A stretch of DNA of 5,935 nt from assembly GCA_030706665.1 (NCBI GenBank), contig JAUZOB010000214.1, positions 1-5,935 of the forward strand, in the 5' to 3' direction. Within the stretch, counting starts at the first letter, position 1, and each line of letters begins with the position of its first letter. Both the position numbers and the translations under genes were made by a program. This DNA is from Bacteroidota bacterium (GTDB taxonomy: Bacteria; Bacteroidota; Bacteroidia; Bacteroidales; Prolixibacteraceae). Positions 1-5,656 of this stretch are shown here, one piece after another. The notes under the pieces were generated by a model. It saw nothing but the letters and a program-made list of their open reading frames with translations. It had not been told where the DNA came from and searched no databases.

Positions 1-2
1 CT

Positions 3-80
3 TGGTGGGCGTTGACGGATTCGAACCGCCGACCCTCTGCTTGTAAGGCAGATGCTCTGAACCAGCTGAGCTAAACGCCC
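3..80 (-). tRNA. tRNA-Val (anticodon UAC), CCA encoded
   Basis: The reverse complement folds as a standard tRNA. The acceptor strands GGGCGTT (80-74) and AACGCCC (13-7) pair fully, the T loop is TTCGAAT, and the anticodon loop CTTACAA carries TAC (plus-strand positions 45-43), which reads GUA valine codons. The discriminator base A is at 6, and the next three template bases (5-3) encode CCA directly. The body (80-6) is identical over 75 nt to the tRNA at 231-157. It is the second tRNA of the pair in transcription order, 76 nt after the first, and is probably cotranscribed from the promoter at 335-365. No terminator is visible before the window edge. Confidence 0.96.
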
Positions 81-120
81 GATAGATAATTTTTTGAATC
101 AATATGAATTTTGAGCAATA

Positions 121-146
121 AGAGTTTTTTGCGTTAAAAAGACTCT
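121..146 (-). repeat. Small imperfect hairpin in tRNA spacer
   Basis: The spacer between the two tRNA-Val genes holds an inverted repeat. AGAGT (121-125) pairs with ACTCT (142-146), and the T run 127-130 pairs with the A run 137-140. One mismatch or bulge is at 126/141, and the loop is about six bases. No U tract follows the stem on the minus strand, so it is not a standard terminator. It could be a processing signal between the tRNAs, or AT-rich chance pairing. Confidence 0.4.
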
Positions 147-156
147 CTTTACTTAG

Positions 157-231
157 TGGGCGTTGACGGATTCGAACCGCCGACCCTCTGCTTGTAAGGC
201 AGATGCTCTGAACCAGCTGAGCTAAACGCCC
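157..231 (-). tRNA. tRNA-Val (anticodon UAC), no encoded CCA
   Basis: This is a 75-nt tRNA on the minus strand with a fully paired acceptor stem (231-225 with 164-158), a TTCGAAT T loop and anticodon TAC (196-194). Its sequence is identical to the tRNA at 80-6. After discriminator A (157) the template reads CTA, not CCA, so the 3' end must be completed by a CCA-adding enzyme; one is encoded at 4036-5460. It is the first tRNA after the promoter at 335-365, with a leader of roughly 95 nt. Confidence 0.96.
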
Positions 232-334
232 TAAGTATTTTTTTAAAGAACTTTTACGAACCTTCACTTTTCTCTTTATCCCGTTGTTCCATAATCACGG
301 GGACTCATGTCTGTTGTTTTCGTGAAAAGCGATG

Positions 335-365
335 CAAATATAGGGTAATTTAATTTCCCTCCAAA
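335..365 (-). promoter_or_regulatory. Bacteroidota-type promoter for the tRNA-Val pair
   Basis: On the minus strand TTTG (365-362) is followed after exactly 19 nt by TATATTTG (342-335). This matches the known Bacteroides primary-sigma consensus of -33 TTTG and -7 TAnnTTTG at its usual spacing. Transcription should start near 328 and read into the tRNA at 231. The promoter lies just after the terminator of the HTH gene, so the tRNAs appear to form their own unit. Confidence 0.8.
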
Positions 366-431
366 GAAAATGTTGCTTTTTTGTGCTGTTTTTTTACTTG
401 AATCACCCGGAATGACTGGTTTTCAGTATAT

Positions 432-469
432 AAAAAATCCCGGGACAACATTACTTTGCTCTCCCGGGA
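432..469 (-). terminator. Rho-independent terminator of the HTH gene
   Basis: On the minus strand TCCCGGGA (469-462) pairs with a second TCCCGGGA (445-438) across a 16-nt loop, followed at once by six Ts (437-432). The 8-bp GC-rich stem plus U tract is a textbook intrinsic terminator. It begins 21 nt after the stop codon of the gene at 491-751 and separates it from the tRNA promoter. Confidence 0.88.
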
Positions 470-490
470 CATTGACTTTTACGTCTGAAT

Positions 491-751
491 TTATAAATGA
501 ATGCGATGTTCTTCGATAATGTGACGTGCTAACATTAGAATGGTGTCATCGTCCAGTTCGACAATGCCTCCATCAGGGCCCGGTTCGGTGTGGATTCCTA
601 TACTTTTCCCACGTTCGTAATTTTTTCCACCAAAATAGTTTCTGACGGTTTCAACTTCCAGGCCCAATTCATTGGCTATTTTACTGATTGAACCGTCAGG
701 CAAACTGTCTTTGATCTTTCTCAGCTCGTTGAAAGTGATTTTTGCATCCAT
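491..751 (-). CDS. Small helix-turn-helix DNA-binding protein (86 aa)
   Basis: This 86-residue protein has a likely helix-turn-helix at residues about 21-40, where the first helix reads SKIANELG and the recognition helix reads VETVRNYF. A short glycine-rich segment follows, with the motif PGPDGGIV (57-64), then a C-terminal helix (about 69-82). From memory this layout matches small DNA-binding proteins common in Bacteroidales genomes; I know of no assigned function. There is no signal peptide or membrane segment, so it should be cytoplasmic. The ATG at 751-749 is the natural start; no strong Shine-Dalgarno site precedes it, as is usual in the phylum. It has its own terminator (432-469). A perfect inverted repeat at 780-851 covers its probable promoter, so autoregulation is a reasonable but unproven inference. 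The HTH call is fairly secure; the regulatory target is unknown. Confidence 0.85.
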   Translation of the reverse strand: MDAKITFNELRKIKDSLPDGSISKIANELGLEVETVRNYFGGKNYERGKSIGIHTEPGPDGGIVELDDDTILMLARHIIEEHRIHL

Positions 752-779
752 GACTCAAAGAATTTAAAAGGTTCGTAAC

Positions 780-851
780 TTGTTTATTAATGGAACACTA
801 CTAAGTTATAATTAATAATCAAATAATGTTCTCTTTACCATTAATAAACAA
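780..851. repeat. Perfect 14-bp inverted repeat, operator candidate
   Basis: TTGTTTATTAATGG (780-793) recurs as its exact reverse complement at 838-851, with a 44-nt AT-rich spacer. The left arm starts 29 nt upstream of the HTH start codon. A weak minus-strand promoter may sit between the arms: GTTG (852-849), 21 nt, then ATTATTTG (827-820), which has TTTG but not the TA of the consensus. The right arm would then overlap the -33 element and the left arm would lie just after the start site, an arrangement that suits two operators. A degenerate small mobile element is an alternative, but I see no flanking target duplication. Confidence 0.6.
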
Positions 852-913
852 CAGCTGAAAGTGAAATTATTGAGTGCTTTTTTTGTTATATTATGGTAAG
901 AATGAATTAAGTA

Positions 914-943
914 TTTGGAAGATTGATTCTTATTCTATGTTTG
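914..943 (+). promoter_or_regulatory. Candidate Bacteroidota promoter upstream of namZ
   Basis: TTTG (914-917) is followed after 18 nt by TATGTTTG (936-943), a full match to TAnnTTTG with spacing one base below the usual 19-21. It points toward the NamZ gene, but the predicted start near 951 leaves a leader of about 270 nt. A weaker -7-like TAAACTTG at 1188-1195 is much nearer the gene. Which one is used cannot be told from sequence. Confidence 0.4.
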
Positions 944-1218
944 TTAATTAAATTGTGGTTATTATGATAATATGTTATAGAGCATATATGCATCGTGCTG
1001 TTGTAATTGATTGCAATACAGTGTTTAATGTAATTTTAGATGTGTGTGTCAAGATCAGCTCCAAACATAGTTGATGAACATTGCATATTCTTTTTATTCA
1101 TTGCTTCTGGTTGGAGCATGTGGTAGAAATTATCTCTGGTAGCACAAGATTATATGCAAATATTTATCTGGTTCAGAAAAAAAGATCTAAACTTGTATCT
1201 CTCAAACTTATAATCGTA

Positions 1219-2376
1219 ATGAAAAAATATATTCTTCTTCTATTGGTCTTTTTTACCGCATTCCCTTTTGTAAAGGCGAATATCCCGATTGTGGGAGCAG
1301 AACAGCCAGACTGTTATATTCCGATGCTTCTGGGAAAACGGGTGGGATTAGTTGTAAATCAAACTTCTATGGTGGAAGATGTTCATCTGGTTGAGTTTGT
1401 TAAAAATCATGGGATTGAAATTGTAAGAGTATTTGCTCCGGAACATGGCTTTAGAGGGGCAAAGGAAGCGGGTGAGAAAATAGGGAACGATATTGATCCC
1501 AAAACCGGTATCCCGATTGTATCTCTTTATGGTAAAAATGAAAAACCTACACCAGAACAGATAAAAGACCTGGATGTTGTCGTGTTTGATATTCAGGATG
1601 TAGGATGTCGCTTTTATACTTATATCAGTACTTTGCATCTGGTAATGGAAGCTTGTGCAGAACAGCATAAACCATTGTTGATTCTTGATCGACCCAATCC
1701 AAATGGCGATTATGTTGACGGTCCGGTTCTTCAAAATGACTTCAAGTCATTTGTGGGAATGGATCCTATTGCATTGGTGCATGGATGTACGATCGGAGAG
1801 TTGGCAAAGATGATTGATGGAGAAGGGTGGCTTGGAAATAACCTTCATTGCAACCTTACGATCATTCCCGTCCTCGATTATGTGCATTCCGACCGGTATA
1901 GTCCTTCGGTTGCTCCTTCTCCGAACCTGCCCAATGATCAGGCGATTAGACTCTATCCGTCACTTTGTCTTTTTGAAGCAACAAATGCAAGTATAGGTCG
2001 CGGAACCGAGTTCCCATTTCAGGTAATTGGTTTTCCTGACCCCAAAATGGGTAAGTTTTCCTTTACACCACAGAGTATAGCCGGCAAGGCTGTGACTCCG
2101 ATTCAAAAAGGGATAACATGTTACGGGCATGATCTGCGTGCAGTTAAACCTCCACATTTTACTTTAAGTTATATTCTTGATTGTTACCGAAAACTTAAGA
2201 ATAATAAGGACTTTACGTTTGATGAGAAATGGTTTAATAAGTTGATGGGGAATGACACTGTCCTTAAATTGATGAAAATGGGGAAGAGTGAGAAGGCAAT
2301 TCGCCAAAGCTGGGCGAAGGAGCTTGCCGGCTATAAGGATATTCGGAAAAAATATCTGCTTTATCCCGAAGAATAA
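1219..2376 (+). CDS. namZ: NamZ-type exo-beta-N-acetylmuramidase (GH171, DUF1343), secreted
   Basis: This 385-residue protein has a Sec signal peptide (residues 1-20, cleavage likely after VKA) and a full GH171/DUF1343 domain. Characterised members from Bacillus subtilis (NamZ/YbbC) and Tannerella forsythia remove terminal N-acetylmuramic acid from peptidoglycan fragments. Visible family blocks are GLVVNQT (43-49), APEHGFRG (73-80), VVFDIQDVGCRFYTYIST (121-138), LDRPNP (156-161), HGCTIGELA (188-196), APSPNLP (232-238) and NASIGRGTEFPF (256-267). Glu75 in PEHG is the conserved acidic residue I would suggest for catalysis, from memory of the NamZ work. The ATG at 1219 is chosen because a signal peptide starts there; the frame continues upstream to a TTG at 1081, but that stretch has no family similarity. 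Length is normal and all blocks are intact. The enzyme should act in the periplasm or outside the cell, in cell-wall turnover or MurNAc salvage. No MurNAc uptake or kinase genes are adjacent. Confidence 0.93.
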   Translation: MKKYILLLLVFFTAFPFVKANIPIVGAEQPDCYIPMLLGKRVGLVVNQTSMVEDVHLVEFVKNHGIEIVRVFAPEHGFRGAKEAGEKIGNDIDPKTGIPIVSLYGKNEKPTPEQIKDLDVVVFDIQDVGCRFYTYISTLHLVMEACAEQHKPLLILDRPNPNGDYVDGPVLQNDFKSFVGMDPIALVHGCTIGELAKMIDGEGWLGNNLHCNLTIIPVLDYVHSDRYSPSVAPSPNLPNDQAIRLYPSLCLFEATNASIGRGTEFPFQVIGFPDPKMGKFSFTPQSIAGKAVTPIQKGITCYGHDLRAVKPPHFTLSYILDCYRKLKNNKDFTFDEKWFNKLMGNDTVLKLMKMGKSEKAIRQSWAKELAGYKDIRKKYLLYPEE

Positions 2377-2379
2377 GAC

Positions 2380-2468
2380 GATTTTCATCTGATATGGAGG
2401 TGCGGAGATTTTCCAATTCAATTTCTCGATTCCTTTTCCATTATAGGATGTAGATCAGAATGAAAATC
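2380..2468 (+). repeat. Imperfect inverted repeat after namZ
   Basis: GATTTTCATCTGAT (2380-2393) pairs with 2454-2468 over 14 bp, with a single bulged A at 2459. Inside, ATGGA (2394-2398) can pair with TCCAT (2437-2441). It begins three bases after the NamZ stop codon. No T run follows on the plus strand, so it is not a standard intrinsic terminator. It may act as a 3' stabilising or weak terminating hairpin. The large loop makes this uncertain. Confidence 0.45.
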
Positions 2469-2520
2469 TGGAATTGATATGTATAAAAGTTCCTTTCACG
2501 ATCGATTTCTCTGATGTGAG

Positions 2521-2528
2521 TAGATTTG
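2521..2528 (+). promoter_or_regulatory. Possible -7 element upstream of the endonuclease
   Basis: TAGATTTG matches the Bacteroides -7 consensus TAnnTTTG in full. The best -33 candidate is a TTTC at 2494-2497, with a mismatch and a 23-nt spacer, so the promoter is only half supported. A start near 2535 would put the open frame at 2571-2735 and the endonuclease on one transcript. Confidence 0.3.
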
Positions 2529-2570
2529 GATGAGTCACAGTAAGTGTGAGTGGACTTTTAAAGGGGGTAG

Positions 2571-2735
2571 GGGGGCGAAATTACGAGCTTTGTCTTCTTT
2601 CTTTTAGAGAGTATCGTTAATGCGGAGATTGCAAAATTGAAGCCTGAAGGTGCGAAAGGAGTAAGACGATTTCATGATAAAAGACCTGATTTAGTAGCAT
2701 TAAAGTTTATTGAAAGAAACCCTGAGAAATCGTGA
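2571..2735 (+). pseudogene. Open frame without a start, possible gene remnant
   Basis: The frame is open for 54 codons, from just after TAG (2568-2570) to TGA (2733-2735), and reads like protein: a hydrophobic run FVFFLL near its start, then a charged tail with EIAKLKPEGAKGVRR and RPDLVALKFIERNP. No ATG or GTG occurs in frame; the only usual start is a TTG at 2637. The neighbouring frame, which contains a GTG at 2546, would join it if the G6 tract 2570-2575 were one base shorter, giving about 62 residues. The stop overlaps the endonuclease GTG start as GTGA, an overlap typical of coupled genes. It may be a frameshifted small gene, the tail of a decayed gene, or chance. I do not recognise the family. 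Confidence 0.3.
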
Positions 2736-3751
2736 AACTAAAAGGACGATATCTCCTTGTTCTTGCTGCTTATCTTTGTTCAACCTTCTTAAGCGCACAG
2801 GAAAAACAGCCTTCTTCTCAGCTATTCAGGATCGCTTTTTATAACTGTGAAAATTATTTTGATTCGGTAAATGATACGGCATCAGTAGGAGATGATGAAT
2901 ATATACCGACCGGGGGGCGACATTGGAGCTCTAAACGCTATGCCTCCAAACGAAATAATCTTTACAAAGCTATTCTGGGGATAGGTGAAGGAGCTCCCCC
3001 TGATATTATTGGTTTTAGTGAGGTGGAGAATCTTGACGTCCTTGAAAATCTGGCTTACAATACTCCATTGAAAAAAATCGGGTTGGAAATCATTCATAAA
3101 GATTCGCCTGATCCACGGGGAATTGATATCGCTCTTTTTTACCGGAAGTCGTCATTCCGGCCAATACAATATGATTATATTCCGATGGAAACATCTGCCC
3201 ATGCACGCGAGATTCTCTATGTTGAGGGAGTGGCAAATGGTTCGGATACAATTCATCTCTTTGTAAATCACTGGCCATCACGGATTCGTCTTCAGGAAGC
3301 CGAAAGGCAAAGAGTTGCAATTGCAAAGCTCCTCCTGAATAAGATTCGAATGATTCGTGCCCATAGCTTCTTTGCAAAGATTGTACTTATGGGTGATTTT
3401 AATGATGAACCGACAGACCGGAGCCTATGCGTCATTGGAAAGAAAGATGAAATAAGGGATACGACAGATCGTCTGGTAAATCTGTCCTATTCATGGAGAA
3501 ATGAAGAGACGGGAACATTGAAGCACAATGGCATGTGGCAGATCTTTGATCAAATACTGGTAACTCCTGCTTGTCTTCATGATTGTGGATTGATCGTTGC
3601 GCATGCACACATTGTCAGACTTCCTTTTCTTCTGGAGAAAGATACCCGGTTTTTAGGCTCTCGTCCCCATCGGACCTTTTATGGTTTCAAATACACGAAC
3701 GGATTCAGTGATCATCTGCCGGTTGTATTGGAATTAAAGAGAAGTCAGTGA
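2732..3751 (+). CDS. Exported endonuclease/exonuclease/phosphatase-family protein
   Basis: This 339-residue protein has a Sec signal peptide (residues 1-22, cleavage likely after FLSA) followed by one endonuclease/exonuclease/phosphatase domain, the fold shared by DNase I, AP endonucleases and several phosphodiesterases. Metal and catalytic motifs are visible in order: FYNCEN (36-41), SEVEN (96-100, Glu97), DPRGIDIALFY (127-137), FVNHWPSR (177-184), MGDFND (220-225, Asp222/Asn224) and SDHLP (326-330, Asp327/His328). All expected residues are present, so it is probably active and Mg-dependent. The substrate cannot be read from sequence; nucleic acids or other phosphoesters are possible. GTG at 2732 must be the start: a stop lies in frame at 2723-2725, and the next ATG (codon 151) would remove the signal peptide and half the domain. 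It overlaps the upstream open frame by four bases. Confidence 0.9.
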   Translation: MKLKGRYLLVLAAYLCSTFLSAQEKQPSSQLFRIAFYNCENYFDSVNDTASVGDDEYIPTGGRHWSSKRYASKRNNLYKAILGIGEGAPPDIIGFSEVENLDVLENLAYNTPLKKIGLEIIHKDSPDPRGIDIALFYRKSSFRPIQYDYIPMETSAHAREILYVEGVANGSDTIHLFVNHWPSRIRLQEAERQRVAIAKLLLNKIRMIRAHSFFAKIVLMGDFNDEPTDRSLCVIGKKDEIRDTTDRLVNLSYSWRNEETGTLKHNGMWQIFDQILVTPACLHDCGLIVAHAHIVRLPFLLEKDTRFLGSRPHRTFYGFKYTNGFSDHLPVVLELKRSQ

Positions 3752-3775
3752 TTGGTAGAGGTAATCTGAGACTTT

Positions 3776-3842
3776 CAATTCTATATGACCGAATCATATC
3801 TTTTGGCGATTAGAGATATTATTCGGTCATATAGAAAATTGA
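3776..3842. repeat. Long near-perfect intergenic hairpin
   Basis: A perfect 16-bp stem (3779-3794 with 3821-3836) is followed by one C/T mismatch (3795/3820) and six more pairs (3796-3801 with 3814-3819), leaving a 12-nt loop (3802-3813). Three further outer pairs (3776-3778 with 3839-3841) form past a two-base bulge. It begins 25 nt after the endonuclease stop, in the 284-nt space between convergent genes. No T run follows on either strand, so it is not a standard terminator; a Bacteroidota-style 3' end hairpin or a small palindromic repeat is possible. I see nothing else clear in 3843-4035. Confidence 0.75.
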
Positions 3843-4035
3843 CTTTATATCCTTGAGTAATGCATTGCTCTTAGGGATGTTGTATCTTCTCTCTGAAATT
3901 GACACTTAAAGGAGCTTGTTCAAATCGAATGTTTTGCTCATTGACTCCTTCTGTTAATAGGGCTAAACCTCTTTCTGTTTTTTATCATTCGGAATGAATG
4001 TACTGACACGAAAGGGATGAGAAAGTTGACATTAA

Positions 4036-5460
4036 TTAAAAGTCCTCGATCGATAATACAGCAATTAATCCAAGTTCTTTACCCTTTTCAAGCATTAATT
4101 GGAATGCTTCTTTAAAATCATTTCTGATCTTGCCATCAAGAATTGAATCTTTGATATAGGTCTTGATGATTCCGATTTCTCGCCCGGGAGTCAGATTAAA
4201 CGTTTTCATGATGACATCACCGTCAACGGGAGGCTGAAAATTCCTGATAGCGTCTTTCTCTTCAATTTCTTTCAGCTTCTGACGTACAAGCTGAAAGTTA
4301 TTCATATATCGGTTAACCTTTTCAGAGTTCTTCGAAGTAATATCAGCCTCGCATAGTGTCATTAAGTCATCAATGTCGTCTCCGGCATCAAAGAGCAAGC
4401 GGCGGACAGCCGAATCGGTGACTTCTTCTTCTGAAAGTACAATGGGGCGCATATGTAAATCGACCAGTTTCTGAACGTATTTCATCTTTTCATTCAGCGG
4501 AAGTTTCAACTGTCTAAAAATACCGGGGATCATTTTTGCCCCCATGAAATTATGTGAATGAAAAGTCCATCCGGATTCGGAAGAGAATCTTTTGGTCATT
4601 GGCTTTGCTATGTCATGTAAAAGAGCAGCCCAGCGAAGCCATAGATTATCCGTAGAGTAAGTAATTCGGTCAAGAACCTCAAGTGTGTGATAAAAGTTGT
4701 CTTTATGTCCGATTCCCTGAACAACATCCCGTCCTTTCAATCTACATAATTCAGGAAATATAATCTCCAATAATCCGGATTGATCTAATAATTTGAATCC
4801 GATCGATGGTTTGGATGACATGATAATCTTATTCATCTCGTCAATGATCCGTTCTCTTGAGATGATTTTGATTCTTCCTTTATTGGCACAGATCGCTTCA
4901 AAAGTCTCATCCCAAATATCGAATTTGAGCTGGGTTGCAAAACGGATAGCCCGCATCATTCGCAAAGGATCATCAGAAAAGGTGATAATCGGATCTAAAG
5001 GAGTTCTGATTATACCTTCCTCCATATCTGTAAGTCCGTTAAAAGGATCGATCAAGGTGCCGAAATCAGATTCATTGAGGCTAATGGCAAGTGCGTTAAT
5101 CGTAAAGTCTCTTCTATTCTGATCATCCTCAAGGGTGCCGTTCTCAACAATCGGATTTCGACTATTTCGCATGTATGATTCTTTACGGGCACCAACGAAT
5201 TCAATCTCATCGTCTCCGTAGCGTAACATGGCAGTCCCGAAATTTCGAAAGATACTTACCCTGACACGTGGCCCGATTGCTTTTGCAACCTTCTGTGCCA
5301 ACTCTATGCCGCTACCGACTGTCACAATGTCAATGTCTTTTGATTGCCTTCTTAGTAGCAGGTCTCTGACATATCCTCCAATGACATAGGTTTCCAGTCC
5401 TTCTTTCTTGGCTATGTCTGCGATAATTCCAAATATAGGATGGGTAAGATATTCTTTCAT
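4036..5460 (-). CDS. cca: CCA-adding tRNA nucleotidyltransferase with HD domain
   Basis: This 474-residue enzyme adds or repairs the 3' CCA end of tRNAs from CTP and ATP in the cytoplasm. The N-terminal half is a class II nucleotidyltransferase: VIGGYVRDLLL (26-36), the catalytic DxD in KDIDIV (Asp42, Asp44), RRDFTINALA (116-125), DPLRMMRAIRFA (164-175) and SRERIIDEM (201-209), which fits the nucleotide-selecting motif region. A C-terminal HD domain follows: HTLEVLDRI (258-266), LLHDIAKP (280-287, His282/Asp283) and HSHNFMGAKM (301-310). The length fits bacterial HD-containing forms, which can also have phosphohydrolase activity. ATG at 5460-5458 is the first start and precedes the usual N-terminus. 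A separate A-adding enzyme is a possible alternative, since class II sequences are hard to tell apart. It is convergent with the endonuclease gene and divergent from thioredoxin; no clear terminator follows its stop. Confidence 0.94.
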   Translation of the reverse strand: MKEYLTHPIFGIIADIAKKEGLETYVIGGYVRDLLLRRQSKDIDIVTVGSGIELAQKVAKAIGPRVRVSIFRNFGTAMLRYGDDEIEFVGARKESYMRNSRNPIVENGTLEDDQNRRDFTINALAISLNESDFGTLIDPFNGLTDMEEGIIRTPLDPIITFSDDPLRMMRAIRFATQLKFDIWDETFEAICANKGRIKIISRERIIDEMNKIIMSSKPSIGFKLLDQSGLLEIIFPELCRLKGRDVVQGIGHKDNFYHTLEVLDRITYSTDNLWLRWAALLHDIAKPMTKRFSSESGWTFHSHNFMGAKMIPGIFRQLKLPLNEKMKYVQKLVDLHMRPIVLSEEEVTDSAVRRLLFDAGDDIDDLMTLCEADITSKNSEKVNRYMNNFQLVRQKLKEIEEKDAIRNFQPPVDGDVIMKTFNLTPGREIGIIKTYIKDSILDGKIRNDFKEAFQLMLEKGKELGLIAVLSIEDF

Positions 5461-5537
5461 TTTATAAACTCAACTTTAACGGGTCATTGCTGTTAATTAT
5501 AACAAAACCTTACGGTGGTTCTGTCAAAACAGAATGA

Positions 5538-5545
5538 CAAAATTA
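5538..5545 (-). promoter_or_regulatory. Possible -7 element for cca
   Basis: On the minus strand TAATTTTG (5545-5538) matches TAnnTTTG completely. No good -33 TTTG lies 19-21 nt upstream; the nearest is TTCG (5572-5569) at 23 nt. Transcription would start near 5531, giving a leader of about 70 nt to the ATG at 5460. No comparable element was found for the divergent thioredoxin gene in this 196-nt space. Confidence 0.35.
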
Positions 5546-5656
5546 CAACTATTTAGCTTATTACCATTCGAAGTTATAGAAATGATGGATTGGCATAGTA
5601 GTTGATATATACAAATAGAGAAATGTAAATATATAAACCAATTAAAAAATAAAGAT

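Larger units (their letters stand above)
752..1218. other. Divergent intergenic region, no gene seen
   Basis: This AT-rich stretch of 467 nt separates the minus-strand HTH gene from the plus-strand NamZ gene. It holds the inverted repeat at 780-851 and a candidate plus-strand promoter at 914-943. No frame on either strand gives a convincing protein. The open frame running into NamZ from 1081 begins at TTG, and its first 46 residues do not resemble the family. Positions 944-1218 would be a long untranslated leader if the 914-943 promoter is the one used. Confidence 0.6.
2377..2731. other. Intergenic region between namZ and the endonuclease
   Basis: This 355-nt stretch has no intact gene. It holds an inverted repeat (2380-2468), a possible -7 element (2521-2528), two neighbouring G runs (2563-2567 and 2570-2575) and an open frame that looks coding (2571-2735). 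Two short words recur: TAAGACGATTT followed closely by CAT (from 2374 and 2662), and TGCGGAGATT (2401 and 2621). This hints at decayed or partly duplicated sequence rather than a plain spacer, but I cannot identify a parent gene. Confidence 0.5.

Noticed and set aside
280..301. Small stem CCCGT/ACGGG in the tRNA leader
   Set aside because: There are only five pairs with a 12-nt loop and no U tract; too weak to call an attenuator or terminator.
982..991. Palindrome GCATATATGC
   Set aside because: A 10-bp AT-rich palindrome in AT-rich DNA is expected by chance, and no partner or gene-linked position supports it.
1081..1218. In-frame extension of the NamZ reading frame upstream of the ATG at 1219
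   Set aside because: It starts at TTG and gives 46 residues with no family similarity, while a clean signal peptide begins at 1219.
1348..1734. Minus-strand open frame of 128 codons inside namZ
   Set aside because: It lies fully antisense to conserved GH171 blocks, with low-complexity composition and no recognisable domain.
2732..2800. Lipoprotein signal in the endonuclease (Cys16)
   Set aside because: The residue before the cysteine is Leu, not Gly/Ala/Ser, and a good signal peptidase I site follows at residue 22.
3986..3996. CATTC-G-GAATG inverted repeat near a T run as a terminator for cca
   Set aside because: The loop is one base, and the T run lies on the wrong side for minus-strand transcription.
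4793..5122. Plus-strand open frame of 109 codons inside cca
   Set aside because: It is antisense to the conserved catalytic part of cca, and its residues look like a mirror of that coding sequence.
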